In this document: positions 37,525 to 46,887 of the stretch, one piece after another
Layout: each line of letters begins with the position of its first letter
Position numbering within the stretch: the stretch's first letter is position 1
Source of the DNA: Dyella dinghuensis
GTDB taxonomy: Bacteria; Pseudomonadota; Gammaproteobacteria; Xanthomonadales; Rhodanobacteraceae
Assembly (NCBI RefSeq): GCF_003977615.1
Contig: NZ_RYZR01000003.1
Coordinates: 186,001 to 250,000 of the forward strand
Direction: 5' to 3'
Length of the DNA: 64,000 nucleotides
Translations under genes and position numbers: made by a program
The notes under the pieces: generated by a model
Database searches by the model: none
Told to the model about the DNA's origin: nothing
Seen by the model: only the letters and a program-made list of their open reading frames with translations

Positions 37525-37938
37525 ATGCCCATCACGGCCGGCTATTCCGGTACACCACTTGCCAGGAAGCTCGGCATCAAGGCATCGATGCATGTAGCGA
37601 TCTTTGACGCACCGGTTGACTATCGCGCATCGCTGGAACCGCTTCCCGAACATGTTGTGTTTGAGGCGAAAACTAGCGTGCGCACCCAGCTCGTTCATCT
37701 GTTCGTCACAGACAAACAAGAGCTTACCAAGGCGCTTCACGCGTATCGGAAGGCATTGAATTCTGACGCGTCGGTATGGGTGTCATGGCCCAAGAAGGCG
37801 TCCAAAGTTGCTACGACCGTCACGGAAGATGTCATCCGCGAAGTGGCCCTTCCCCTCGGGTTTGTCGACATCAAAGTCTGCGCCGTCAGCGAGATCTGGT
37901 CCGGACTCAAGCTGGTTGTTCGCAGGGAACTTCGCTAA
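37525..37938 (+). CDS. DUF3052 family protein
   Basis: A 137-residue small cytoplasmic protein with the DUF3052 pattern: GYSGTPLARKLGIK at the start, then VHLFVTDKQEL, VWVSWPKKASKVATTVTEDVIREVALPLGFVDIKVCAVSEIWSGLKLV. The phrase WVSWPKK...TEDVIR is characteristic. No function is established for the family as far as I know. It stands alone, divergent from the M13 peptidase. Its stop codon merges into the terminator of the opposite-strand cytochrome operon. The Shine-Dalgarno is weak. Confidence 0.85.
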   Translation: MPITAGYSGTPLARKLGIKASMHVAIFDAPVDYRASLEPLPEHVVFEAKTSVRTQLVHLFVTDKQELTKALHAYRKALNSDASVWVSWPKKASKVATTVTEDVIREVALPLGFVDIKVCAVSEIWSGLKLVVRRELR

Positions 37939-37966
37939 AAAAGCGGCGCGATATTTATCGCGCCGC
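37937..37966 (-). terminator. Rho-independent terminator of the molybdenum hydroxylase operon
   Basis: GCGGCGCGAT and ATCGCGCCGC (37943-37952 and 37957-37966, 4-nt loop) are followed on the minus strand by six T (37937-37942). The T run includes the last bases of the DUF3052 stop codon on the other strand, so coding and termination signals share sequence. Confidence 0.88.
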
Positions 37967-38002
37967 CCATCGTCACTTGCTGTCTTCCAACTTATGACAC
38001 GG

Positions 38003-39310
38003 TCAAAATTGCTTGCGGCGTGCAGCGACATCGTCGGGGGTGACGGCGCCCTGTTTGTTGCCGAAGTGGCCGATGACGTAATTACTCAGCTCGGCAATTT
38101 CCGTATTCGAGTACGCATCGCCAAATGCAGGCATGAAGATATTCGGTCCGGCAAAGCGCATGTCCGAACCGTGCAAAAGGATCTGCGTGACGTTGGCGCC
38201 CTGAACATCATTCACGCCACGCGTGCCCAGCAGCGATGCATAAGGTGTCTGCTGACCTTGCCCGTTCCATTGATGGCAGCTTGCGCAGGCGCCTTCGAAC
38301 AAGCGCAATCCCGGATTGTCTGCGCTGGCGCTGTCGCCACCCGGTGCCGCGTTGCTGGACGCTATGACCGGTGCTGCTTTCACGTCAACGGAAATGGGAT
38401 CTTTGCCTTCGCGCGCAGGTACCGTGCGCAGATAGGTAACAAGCGCTGCGGTATCGGCAGGCTGCAGGAAACGCAGGCTGTTCTGCACAGCCTCCGCCAT
38501 GGGGCCCGCCGCAGAACCACGCCCCTCGGCATGACCGGTCGTTAGATAGGCGGCAATCTCGCCATCGCTCCACGCGCCGATGCCATGGACTTGATCGGAT
38601 GTGATGTTGTAGGCACGCCAGCCCTGCAATTCCTGACCCGCCAGTTCGTTGCCATGTTCCAGTCCAAAACCGAGGTTTCGCGGCGTATGACATTCGCCGC
38701 AATGCTCCAATGCTACGGCCACGTACTTGCCGCTATTCCATTCGGGCGATTTGGACGAGTCGGCGACAAAACGCTGGTTCTTGAAAAATGCGGCGTTCCA
38801 AAAACCCATCACCCAACGCTGGTTGTAGGGGAACGACAACTCGTTGGCTTTGTTTGGCTGCGATATTTTTGGCAAGCTGAACAGATACGCCTTGATCGCC
38901 AGCACATCGTTGCGGCTCAACTGCGTGTACGAGGTGTACGGAAACGCCGGGTAGAGATGCTGGCCATCCTTGCGTATACCTTCGCGTACGGCACGCACGA
39001 AATCGTCGTCGCTCCAACTACCGATGCCCGTGGCGACATCCGCCGTGATGTTGCTGGAATAGATGGTGCCGAAAGGCAGCTTGAAGGGAAAACCACCGGC
39101 AAACGCCTTGCCGGAACCAGACACGGTATGACACGCCGTGCAATCGGCGGCCTTGGTGAGGTACTCGCCGCGCGCCAGCACACTCGCCGACGGTGGTGCG
39201 CCGGCAATGACGGGCGCCGTGCCGTCGGATGCGTCGGTGCGATTCAAATAAAAATACGCACCTACGCCAATCAATGCGAGCAGTACCACGATGATGAGGA
39301 AGCGAGTCAT
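38003..39310 (-). CDS. Triheme cytochrome c subunit of molybdenum hydroxylase
   Basis: A 435-residue membrane-anchored c-type cytochrome. An N-terminal helix (about 2-22, uncleaved anchor or signal) is followed by three cytochrome c domains with heme motifs CTACH (57-61), CGECH (204-208) and CASCH (342-346). The layout matches the cytochrome subunits of acetic-acid-bacteria alcohol and aldehyde dehydrogenases, which pass electrons to ubiquinone. Its start overlaps the stop of the molybdopterin subunit (ATGA) and has GGGAGG upstream. With the two upstream genes it forms a three-subunit periplasmic dehydrogenase that feeds electrons to the respiratory chain. Confidence 0.92.
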   Translation of the reverse strand: MTRFLIIVVLLALIGVGAYFYLNRTDASDGTAPVIAGAPPSASVLARGEYLTKAADCTACHTVSGSGKAFAGGFPFKLPFGTIYSSNITADVATGIGSWSDDDFVRAVREGIRKDGQHLYPAFPYTSYTQLSRNDVLAIKAYLFSLPKISQPNKANELSFPYNQRWVMGFWNAAFFKNQRFVADSSKSPEWNSGKYVAVALEHCGECHTPRNLGFGLEHGNELAGQELQGWRAYNITSDQVHGIGAWSDGEIAAYLTTGHAEGRGSAAGPMAEAVQNSLRFLQPADTAALVTYLRTVPAREGKDPISVDVKAAPVIASSNAAPGGDSASADNPGLRLFEGACASCHQWNGQGQQTPYASLLGTRGVNDVQGANVTQILLHGSDMRFAGPNIFMPAFGDAYSNTEIAELSNYVIGHFGNKQGAVTPDDVAARRKQF

Positions 39311-41577
39311 GCTACGTCCCTCCCTTCAGGCACAGATGCCGACGCCACCGACTTGAGCGCGTCGGAGTTCTGCACGAGCCGATTGCGATCCACCGGCAAC
39401 GTGTACAACCGCACACCGGTCGCCGCAAAGATCGCGTTGGTCAATGCAGGCGCAGCGATGGCGGTGCCTACTTCGCCCAAACCACCGGGCGGTTCGCCAT
39501 TGATGACACGATGCACTTCAACGATCGGCGCTTCGTTGATGCGAAGACTGCGATAGTTGTTGAAGTTGGTTTGTTCGAAACCGCCATTCTTGACCGTTAT
39601 GCCGTTGTAGAGGGCGGCGCTCAAACCAAACAGGACACCCCCCTGCACCTGCGCTTCAATCGAACTGGCATTGACGGCAATACCGCAATCCAGGGCGACC
39701 ACTACGCGTCGCAGACGCACCTCGCCTTGCGGCGTGACCTCGGCTTCTACAATCGCGCATACATGACTGCCGAACGGCTCGCCCAATGATATCCCGCGTG
39801 CTGTCCGAGCCGGCAGCGGTTGCCCTCCCCAGCCTATTTTCTCCGCGGCAAGATTGAGCACGGCGAGTGCCCGCGGACTTTTGCCCAACAGCGCACGACG
39901 GTATTCAAGCGGATCTTTGTTCGCGCGATGCGCCAATTCGTCCATGAAACTTTCGACCACGAACAAATTATGCGTAGACCCGACGCCACGCCACCAACCA
40001 ACAACGAGACCTTGCGGCATGTTGTGACGAATCCATTCCACCTTGTTGTGCGGAATGTCGTACGGGATTTCGACGACACACTCGACGGCATCGCTATCCA
40101 TGCCGTTCTTGTCCATCGCCCCCGGCGCGAAACGCGCCAGCACGGAGCCGCCGCTAGTGCGATAGCCGTACCACACGGGCTGCCCATTGGCGTCGACGAC
40201 CGCGGAAATGAGATCGTGATACATCGGGCGAACGATGTCGCGATGAATGTCTTCTTCGCGAGTCCAGATGACTTTCACGGGATAGGAAACCTGCTTGGCA
40301 AATGCAACAGCCTGCTGCACCCAATCGGTTTCCAGCCGCCGACCGAATCCGCCACCCAAGTATTGGTTGTGAACAACAACCTTATCGATGGGAAGGCCCG
40401 TGATCCTCGCACCCTCCTCCGCCGCACGCATGGGTACTTGCGTGCCCGTCCAGATTTCGCATTTGTCTGCCGTCACCCAGACAGTGGCATTCATCGGCTC
40501 CATCGTCGCGTGCGCGAGCATGGGCGATTGGTATTCCGACTGGACGAGTGTGCCTGATGGCTTGGCTCCCGTATCGCTCGCTACGATGGACTGACCGTTG
40601 TGCGCGCTATCGGCCAAGGCATCACGCAGTTGTTGCGTGTCCAAGGTGGCATTGGGACCGTAGTCCCAGGTGACGTTCAGAGCCTGCACGCCTTGTTTGG
40701 CCGCCCAGAAATGTTCGCCGACAACCGCGACGGCATCATCGATACGCAACACATCGATGACGCCAGGGATTGCACGCGCCGCTTTGTCGTCTACGGTGGA
40801 TACCTTGCCACCCAAGGTCGGGCAAGAGACTACCGTCGCGACTTTCATGCCCGGCACACGTACGTCGATGCCGAATTGTGTCGCGCCCTTGATCTTGTCC
40901 GGCGAATCGACACGCCGCATCGGTTTGCCGAGCAATTTGAAATCTTTTGGATCGGTGAGCTGCACCTTGTCGGGCATCGGCAATTTCGCCGCTGCGGTAG
41001 CCACTTCGCCAAATCCGACACTGCGCGCGGACGGTGCATGATGAATCTCGCCGCGGTCCACCGTGCATGTTGAAGGATCTACCTTCCACTGCGCAGCTGC
41101 CGCTGTGACGAGCAGCGTACGTGCGACAGCACCTGCTTCGCGCAGTACCTGCCACGTGGCTCGCGTACTGGTCGAACCACCCGTGATCTGTCCGCCGAGT
41201 GCGGGTATGCCATAAAGCTCGTCGCTTGGCGGCGAATGTTCGACGGTAATCTGATCCAGGCCGACACCAAGTTCTTCGGCAAGCAGCATGCTGCAGCCGG
41301 TGTAGATACCCTGCCCCATTTCCACCGATGGCATCACCAGACGCACGGCACCGGTGGTATCGACGCGAATGAAGGCGTTCGGAGCAAACGTTGGATTTCC
41401 ATCGGCCATCGCCGCGGCTGCGTCGCCAGGCTGGCGGCGTGCATTGATCATCGCCGAGACGGGACCCGTGCCTCCCAACCAAAGAAATGCAATCGCCAAA
41501 CCACCCGATTGCAGGGCGTGCCGGCGGCTAAGGTCGACCACATCGCCATCGCTCGGCGTGCGTGATGTCGTGCTCAT
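39307..41577 (-). CDS. Molybdopterin-binding subunit of aldehyde/isoquinoline-type oxidoreductase
   Basis: A 756-residue xanthine-oxidase-family large subunit of the IorB/periplasmic aldehyde dehydrogenase type. The start at 41577 has CAGGAG 8 bp upstream and overlaps the small-subunit stop. The N-terminus [21 protein letters not shown] is a Tat-like signal. Moco-binding segments include [43 protein letters not shown] and [16 protein letters not shown]. The catalytic glutamate lies in [11 protein letters not shown] near the C-terminus. It oxidises an aldehyde or N-heterocycle; substrate unknown. The Tat signal, absent FAD subunit and partner cytochrome place it in the periplasm. Confidence 0.92.
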   Translation of the reverse strand: MSTTSRTPSDGDVVDLSRRHALQSGGLAIAFLWLGGTGPVSAMINARRQPGDAAAAMADGNPTFAPNAFIRVDTTGAVRLVMPSVEMGQGIYTGCSMLLAEELGVGLDQITVEHSPPSDELYGIPALGGQITGGSTSTRATWQVLREAGAVARTLLVTAAAAQWKVDPSTCTVDRGEIHHAPSARSVGFGEVATAAAKLPMPDKVQLTDPKDFKLLGKPMRRVDSPDKIKGATQFGIDVRVPGMKVATVVSCPTLGGKVSTVDDKAARAIPGVIDVLRIDDAVAVVGEHFWAAKQGVQALNVTWDYGPNATLDTQQLRDALADSAHNGQSIVASDTGAKPSGTLVQSEYQSPMLAHATMEPMNATVWVTADKCEIWTGTQVPMRAAEEGARITGLPIDKVVVHNQYLGGGFGRRLETDWVQQAVAFAKQVSYPVKVIWTREEDIHRDIVRPMYHDLISAVVDANGQPVWYGYRTSGGSVLARFAPGAMDKNGMDSDAVECVVEIPYDIPHNKVEWIRHNMPQGLVVGWWRGVGSTHNLFVVESFMDELAHRANKDPLEYRRALLGKSPRALAVLNLAAEKIGWGGQPLPARTARGISLGEPFGSHVCAIVEAEVTPQGEVRLRRVVVALDCGIAVNASSIEAQVQGGVLFGLSAALYNGITVKNGGFEQTNFNNYRSLRINEAPIVEVHRVINGEPPGGLGEVGTAIAAPALTNAIFAATGVRLYTLPVDRNRLVQNSDALKSVASASVPEGRDVA

Positions 41578-42077
41578 GACGCGGCTCCTGCGGGAGCGCT
41601 GACCATCGTCTGCAGGATCTCCGCTTTGCCAGTCGCGGCCTGTTTGATGGCGGCGCGTATACGCACATACGTCGCGCATCGGCAGATATTACCTGCCATG
41701 GCAGCATCGATATCCGCGTCCGTCGGGTTGGGCGTGCGCTGGAGTAACGCGGTCGCCGACATGATCTGCCCGGATTGACAGTAACCGCATTGCACGACAT
41801 CCACCTCCAGCCACGCCTGCTGGATTTTCTGGCCTGCAGGCGTATTGCCGATCGCCTCGATGGTAGTAATGGCGCGATTGCCCAGGGATCCCACCGGAAG
41901 CACACAGGAGCGCACTGGCTGGCCATCCAGATGCACGGTGCATGCCCCGCACTGGGCAATGCCGCAACCGAACTTGGTGCCTGTGAGGCCAATGACGTCG
42001 CGCAGGACCCATAGCAACGGCATGTCGTCGGGCACATCCACAGGATAGGACTGGCCATTGATCGACAACGACAACAT
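41574..42077 (-). CDS. 2Fe-2S subunit of molybdenum hydroxylase
   Basis: A 167-residue IorA-type subunit with two [2Fe-2S] clusters. The plant-ferredoxin type uses C38, C43, C46 and C58 ([16 protein letters not shown]). The alpha-helical type uses C97, C100, C132 and C134 ([19 protein letters not shown]). The ATG at 42077 is preceded by a strong GGAGGT. As first gene of the operon it is coupled to the molybdopterin subunit by ATGA. It has no export signal of its own and is presumably carried out with the Tat-dependent large subunit. It is divergent from xdhC. Confidence 0.94.
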   Translation of the reverse strand: MLSLSINGQSYPVDVPDDMPLLWVLRDVIGLTGTKFGCGIAQCGACTVHLDGQPVRSCVLPVGSLGNRAITTIEAIGNTPAGQKIQQAWLEVDVVQCGYCQSGQIMSATALLQRTPNPTDADIDAAMAGNICRCATYVRIRAAIKQAATGKAEILQTMVSAPAGAAS

Positions 42078-42378
42078 GGACACCTCCGCACTGCGTCGAT
42101 AAGACACGTGCGCGCCCCGGCCTTCACGAAACCAGCACAGAGCGCGGTTACCCGGCCGAGCCTGCCTTACGCAGCTCGCCTGAAGTTTGCATGGGAGCAA
42201 ACCCGTCGTAAAAAGCCGGTATATCAGAAGCCTCAGGTAAACGATAGGATGATTCGCGTAAGCCGCAAAACGATCTCGAAAACCCGACTTTCAGCCCCAA
42301 CCATGGCATAAAACGTTATATACCTCGCACCATGACGCTCTCGTTTTTGTCCCCCTCTTCCGGCTGGCGACAGGACTG
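42078..42378. promoter_or_regulatory. Divergent promoter region between Mo-hydroxylase operon and xdhC
   Basis: A 301-bp gap between two divergent start codons, expected to carry both promoters. An AT-rich patch around 42290-42325 contains CGTTATATA, resembling half of a molybdate-regulator (ModE) site, but no matching half is found. No ORF or RNA gene is supported. Confidence 0.4.
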
Positions 42379-43470
42379 ATGAATTCGGCACATGAGTTGA
42401 GCACGTTGATCCACGCGTTGCGCAGGCTGCATCGCGATGCATCGTCCAAGGCTGCCCTGGCTACGCTAACGCGCACACGCGGCTCTACCTTCCGCCGCCC
42501 CGGCACGCGCATGTTGGTCTTCGACGACGGCCGCGTGGTGTGCGAACTTTCCGGCGGTTGCCCGCAACGCGACATCGTGGCGAGAGCCCTGGAAGTCATC
42601 GCGAACGCAACGCCACGAGTCATCCAGTACAACGCCCAATCGGGTCTTGATGTACTGATGGAGATGGGATGCGGCGGCGAGCTGGAAGTTCTTATCGAGC
42701 CGCTGCTCACCATTCACGATACCGACTTTATCGACACGCTGACGACGTGTTTCGATCGCCGTACACCTGTTCACATGGCAACGTTATTCGCTATCGATGA
42801 CGAAGCGATGATGCCGCGACGACTGCTCTGGAATAGCCATGCCGTTCTTCACGACTCCATCGACGATGAAGCACTGGTCCAGGCGATTATCGAGAGTGTT
42901 GGTTCTACCGACGTTAGCAGGGCGGCAACGCTAACACTCTCGTCGGTGCAAGGCACCGCGGATGTATTGATCGAAGCCATAGCACCACCGCATGCGTTGG
43001 TAGTGATCGGAAGCAGCGCTGCTGCGCGCGCCTTGTTGCCGTTGGCAAGCGCATTGGGCTGGCAGACAACCCTGGTGGATCACGACCCGGCAAGACTGAA
43101 TGTCTCCGACCTTCCGGAAGGACTAAAGACCGTTTGCGCATCGCCATCGAGTCTCACGAACGCGCTCCCTCTCGATGCGCACAGTTCTGTCGTGGTCATG
43201 ACGCACAATCTCGAACATGACGTCGCCTATCTCGGCGCGCTAAAAAATTCGCCAATTGCTTATCTTGGCGCGTTGGGATCAAGAGACCGTGTCGCTCGCA
43301 TGCGCGACAACACGGCGCTGACCGGCCTGCATGTGCACGCGCCTGCGGGCCTGGATATCGGCTCGGAAACACCCGAAGAGATTGCGTTGGCGATCGCTGC
43401 GGAAATCATGGCGGTGATCAATCAACGCAGCGGTGGCTCTCTGCGCGACAACGACGGGACGATTCATTGA
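42379..43470 (+). CDS. XdhC-family molybdenum cofactor maturation protein
   Basis: A 363-residue XdhC/CoxI-family protein that binds Moco, protects or sulfurates it, and inserts it into xanthine-oxidase-family enzymes. The N-terminal XdhC_CoxI region has ALATLTRTRGSTFRRPGTRMLV and CELSGGCPQRDIV. The C-terminal Rossmann domain has LVVIGSSAAARALLPLA, VVVMTHNLEHDVAYLGAL, IAYLGALGSRDRVARM and the closing SETPEEIALAIAAEIMAV. The classical GxGxxG is altered to GSSAAA. It is divergent from the hydroxylase operon and coupled by TGATG to the cytidylyltransferase-like gene, so the three functions form one maturation-enzyme unit. Confidence 0.9.
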   Translation: MNSAHELSTLIHALRRLHRDASSKAALATLTRTRGSTFRRPGTRMLVFDDGRVVCELSGGCPQRDIVARALEVIANATPRVIQYNAQSGLDVLMEMGCGGELEVLIEPLLTIHDTDFIDTLTTCFDRRTPVHMATLFAIDDEAMMPRRLLWNSHAVLHDSIDDEALVQAIIESVGSTDVSRAATLTLSSVQGTADVLIEAIAPPHALVVIGSSAAARALLPLASALGWQTTLVDHDPARLNVSDLPEGLKTVCASPSSLTNALPLDAHSSVVVMTHNLEHDVAYLGALKNSPIAYLGALGSRDRVARMRDNTALTGLHVHAPAGLDIGSETPEEIALAIAAEIMAVINQRSGGSLRDNDGTIH

Positions 43471-44108
43471 TGGCGCAACACGGCAGCCACGCGTCGTCAC
43501 CGGTGATTCTGCTGCTCGCTGCGGGTGAAGGCAGCCGTTATGGCGGCATCAAGCAATTGGCGGACATCGAAGATGAGCCGATGGTAAGGCGTGTGGCGCG
43601 TACTGTGCTGGAAACGACGGTGCCCGTTATCGTTGTCACCGGTGCTCATGCAGAAGAAGTAGAGAGAGTCATCGATGATTTGCCGCTTCACATTGCGCGT
43701 TGCGACGATTGGCAGCTTGGTATGGGTCAATCGCTCGCCACCGGTGTCCGTTTTCTTGTTAACCGCTTTCCAGATGCCTCCGCCGTTTTGATCTGTCTGG
43801 CGGATCAGCCGCTCTTGAGCGTGGCGTCCCTTCAACCACTGCTTCAACGCCACGCTCAAGCGCCGAAGCGTCTTCTGGCGACGGAACGAAACGGAATTAG
43901 CGGACCTCCAGCGTTATTTCCCCGGGACTGTTTCCCGCAATTGATGGCTCAGTCGGGTCCTTACGGCGCCCGTGCCGTGCTGGAAAATGAGGCCATGCGG
44001 GTCGAGGCATTTGCTTCCGGAGAGACCATGGATATCGACACGCTTGAAGACCTCAAACGCGTGCGCCAATGGCTCGCCGACGCTCATCTTCGCACCAAGA
44101 TGCCTTGA
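43470..44108 (+). CDS. MocA-like molybdenum cofactor cytidylyltransferase
   Basis: A 212-residue NTP-transferase (MobA/MocA family) that adds a nucleotide, probably CMP, to molybdopterin for the neighbouring hydroxylase. The nucleotide-binding signature LLLAAGEGSRYGGIKQLADI is at the N-terminus, with DQPLLS and the C-terminal METAL-type pair in TMDIDTLEDL. The ATG shares a base with the xdhC stop (TGATG). CMP rather than GMP is inferred from the xanthine-oxidase-family partner, since such enzymes use the dinucleotide MCD. The gene ends the run; the next gene is 140 bp away. Confidence 0.87.
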   Translation: MAQHGSHASSPVILLLAAGEGSRYGGIKQLADIEDEPMVRRVARTVLETTVPVIVVTGAHAEEVERVIDDLPLHIARCDDWQLGMGQSLATGVRFLVNRFPDASAVLICLADQPLLSVASLQPLLQRHAQAPKRLLATERNGISGPPALFPRDCFPQLMAQSGPYGARAVLENEAMRVEAFASGETMDIDTLEDLKRVRQWLADAHLRTKMP

Positions 44109-44248
44109 CGCTGGCATCTGTAGATCGTTCGTTCATCAACGAAGGAATACCTTCTCCCACACGAGCGTCGCCTCGGTGTTCATGGTTTTTGCCCGTCGTT
44201 GTACATGCTTTTGGTTAACGAACCCAGCATGACTGGTAAGGCGAAGTG

Positions 44249-45829
44249 ATGATCAGGCAGAAGCTTGCAGGGCTCGTCTCATTGATAGCGCTCGTTTTCG
44301 CGCTCGGCGCCTGCTCGTCCATTCGTGACGATTACGTCAAGAAGCCCTCGACGGCATTGCCTCCAGCAACAACGACACCGCGCGGCAGCTACATCCAGGC
44401 GGCAACGAATCAGCATCCCGACGATTCCGGCTTCCGGTTGTTGATCAGCAGCACCAACGCCCTGATGAGCCGCGTTTCCCTGGCCGATCACGCGAAGCAA
44501 TCCATCGATCTGCAGTACTACATCTTCGAAAACGATGCGACGGGGCGGCTCATCATGCAGCGCTTGCTTGCTGCGGCGGATCGAGGCGTGCGCGTGCGTC
44601 TGTTGATTGACGATCTCGACATGAAAAACGAAACCGACATATTGGAAGCGCTCAATTCGCATCCGAACATCAAGGTTCGACTTTTCAACCCTTTCACGAC
44701 ACGCAATCCATCGATGTTGTCCAAAGCATTCCAGCTCTTGACGGACTGGGACAAACTGAATCGACGTATGCACAACAAGTCGTTCATCGTGGACAACAAC
44801 GTTGCCATCGTGGGCGGCCGCAATATCGGCGATGACTACTTCCATGCGGGCAATGAAATACACTTCCGCGATCTGGATGTCCTCGCGATAGGACCGGTGG
44901 TCCAACAGGCTTCCAACGCCTTCGATGCCTATTGGAACTGCGATGCCGCCTACCCCGTTACTGCATACAAGGGGCATCACACCAGCACCTACAATCTCGA
45001 CAAGCTGCGCGCCGAGCTGAATCACGATGCACGCACGTTTGCGCAATCCGATTATGCGCAAGCTGCCATCGACAAGCTTCCCAGTGGTCCGACCGATGAC
45101 AAGCCTGGCAGTTGGTTCTGGGGCCCTGCGACGCTGGTTGCCGATCAACCTGAGAAAATCACTGAGGAAAGCGGCGACAAGTCGCTGCGCATCGGGCCGC
45201 AGATTAAAGCGATTGCCGATCAGGCACAGCATAGTTTGCTGCTGGTGTCGCCTTATTTCATTCCTGGCGATTCCGGTGTGAGTTATTTGAATGCGATGAG
45301 CCAGCGCGGCGTAGCCGTCAAGGTGCTAACCAATTCGCTCTCGGCGACGGATGAGCCTGAAGTGACCGCTGCCTATTCGCGCTATCGCAAGCCACTGCTC
45401 GCGGACGGCATCACGCTTTACGAGCTTCGTCCGCTGCCGAACGAGCAAAATCCCGCTGGCGCAGAAGGTCGCTCATCCGGCTTCAGCCTGCACGCAAAAA
45501 CGATCGTCGTGGATCGGCGCTATGCCTTTATCGGCTCGATGAACATGGACCCGCGCTCAAAGCTACTTAACACCGAGATGGGCGTCATCATTGATTGTCC
45601 GCCACTGGCCGATGCAGTCGCCACGCAATTCTTCGACAAAGCCACATCACCGCAGAATGCCTATCAGGTCGTGCTCGTTGGACATGACGCTACGCATACC
45701 GGCCATCTCGAATGGCACGCCGAGAACGACGGCAAGCCCGTGATCTTCCATAGCGATCCCGACGTGTCGATTGGGCGTCGCATAGAGGTGTCGTTCCTCA
45801 AGATGCTGCCCATCCAGAGCGTGCTCTGA
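44249..45829 (+). CDS. Phospholipase D/cardiolipin synthase-like lipoprotein
   Basis: A 526-residue PLD-superfamily protein with a lipoprotein signal (LVFALGAC, Cys at 22). Two HKD motifs are complete: HNKSFIVDNNVAIVGGRN (H175) and HAKTIVVDRRYAFIGSMN (about 405). The first domain also shows SIDLQYYIFENDATG and LLIDDLDM. Two intact HKD sites mean it is probably active as a phosphatidyltransferase or phospholipase at the cell envelope; the lipoprotein form resembles ClsC-like proteins. I choose ATG at 44249 (AAGG 8 bp upstream) over the overlapping GTG at 44246. It stands alone between the MocA-like gene and a 420-bp gap. Confidence 0.9.
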   Translation: MIRQKLAGLVSLIALVFALGACSSIRDDYVKKPSTALPPATTTPRGSYIQAATNQHPDDSGFRLLISSTNALMSRVSLADHAKQSIDLQYYIFENDATGRLIMQRLLAAADRGVRVRLLIDDLDMKNETDILEALNSHPNIKVRLFNPFTTRNPSMLSKAFQLLTDWDKLNRRMHNKSFIVDNNVAIVGGRNIGDDYFHAGNEIHFRDLDVLAIGPVVQQASNAFDAYWNCDAAYPVTAYKGHHTSTYNLDKLRAELNHDARTFAQSDYAQAAIDKLPSGPTDDKPGSWFWGPATLVADQPEKITEESGDKSLRIGPQIKAIADQAQHSLLLVSPYFIPGDSGVSYLNAMSQRGVAVKVLTNSLSATDEPEVTAAYSRYRKPLLADGITLYELRPLPNEQNPAGAEGRSSGFSLHAKTIVVDRRYAFIGSMNMDPRSKLLNTEMGVIIDCPPLADAVATQFFDKATSPQNAYQVVLVGHDATHTGHLEWHAENDGKPVIFHSDPDVSIGRRIEVSFLKMLPIQSVL

Positions 45830-46249
45830 TGCGATCAGGGTTGCACATACCTTTCGATTTCTTGTGCACTGGATGCGTGCTGCTGCCGTCATAATTCGGT
45901 AGACTGGATGCGTTCGCGCATGTTTCGCTGAACAACTCGCTTGCGCTGCCGCAGCGCAACAAATCTGCTGAGCGATGTGCGGGAACCGGGTTCAACGCAT
46001 AGATAAGGCAAAACAAGCTCGGGTTCGAAGAACCGATGCTTTGGCGATAACGGGACAGACTGTCAAACGCTTTTGCGTAACCACGACTACCGCGCTTGTC
46101 GATGGTGATCTGGCGATAGCCGTGTACAGCGTCAAACCGGTGCCCTTGTCTGGGGAGATGTCGCACCGGCGATGATCGGCTTGAGGAGACATACGACCTT
46201 CGCATCTCGTGGAGCGCCAGCTCCGTTCATTTCCGGGGAGGTTCTTGCA
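45830..46249. other. 420-bp intergenic region upstream of acetate transporter
   Basis: No credible coding frame, tRNA or terminator was found. It should hold the promoter of the acetate transporter-porin pair. CGGGGAGG, just before 46250, is the ribosome binding site of the transporter. I see no palindrome strong enough to call an operator. Confidence 0.45.
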
Positions 46250-46831
46250 ATGAGCAACGAACAGGCAGTCGCGCGATTCTCGAATCCGGCGCCGCTGGGA
46301 TTGGCCGGATTTGCATTGACGACGTGGTTGTTGAGCATGATCAACGCCGGTTGGTTCACCGGCGATAGCATGAACATGGTTCTGGCAGTCGCACTCGCCT
46401 ACGGCGGAACTGCGCAGATCATTGCAGGCGTGATGGAGCTGCCACGCGGCAATACGTTTGGCGTCACCGCCTTTGTCAGTTACGGCGCGTTCTGGTGGTC
46501 GTTCGCGCTATTCGTTCTGTTTCTGCACGACAAGGTACCGAGTGCATTTGTCGGCTGGTACCTGTTCATGTGGGGTGTTTTCACGTTCTACATGTGGATC
46601 GCTTCGCTACGTGCAGCGCGCGCGTTGCAACTGATCTTTCTCGCTTTATGGATCACCTTTTTCCTGCTTGCCGCAGGCGAATGGACCGGCATGGCTGGCT
46701 TGCATACAGCGGGCGGCTACGTGGGTTTGATCACGGCTTTGCTGGCGTTTTATTTGTCGGCCGCCGAAGTCATCAATGAGACGCACCATCGTGTGGTCCT
46801 TCCCGTTGGCGCTCCAGGTGCTTCTCGATAA
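46250..46831 (+). CDS. satP: Acetate uptake transporter, SatP/YaaH (GPR1/FUN34) family
   Basis: A 193-residue inner-membrane protein with six predicted helices. The family signature NPAPLGLAGFALTTWLLS is near the N-terminus, followed by AYGGTAQIIAGVMELPRGNTFG and FVSYGAFWWSFAL. It imports acetate or succinate as monocarboxylate anion with protons. The ATG at 46250 has GGGGAGG about 9 bp upstream; longer in-frame starts lack this. A porin gene follows after 56 bp, suggesting an outer/inner membrane uptake pair for small organic acids. Confidence 0.92.
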   Translation: MSNEQAVARFSNPAPLGLAGFALTTWLLSMINAGWFTGDSMNMVLAVALAYGGTAQIIAGVMELPRGNTFGVTAFVSYGAFWWSFALFVLFLHDKVPSAFVGWYLFMWGVFTFYMWIASLRAARALQLIFLALWITFFLLAAGEWTGMAGLHTAGGYVGLITALLAFYLSAAEVINETHHRVVLPVGAPGASR

Positions 46832-46887
46832 ACCGGCGTGAATGCTCGCGCATTCGCATCCCTACGGTTGCATGAAGGGAGACATCC

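Noticed and set aside
42314-42322. CGTTATATA, a possible ModE (molybdate regulator) site before xdhC
   Set aside because: Only one half of the expected palindrome is present; no matching half at the normal spacing.
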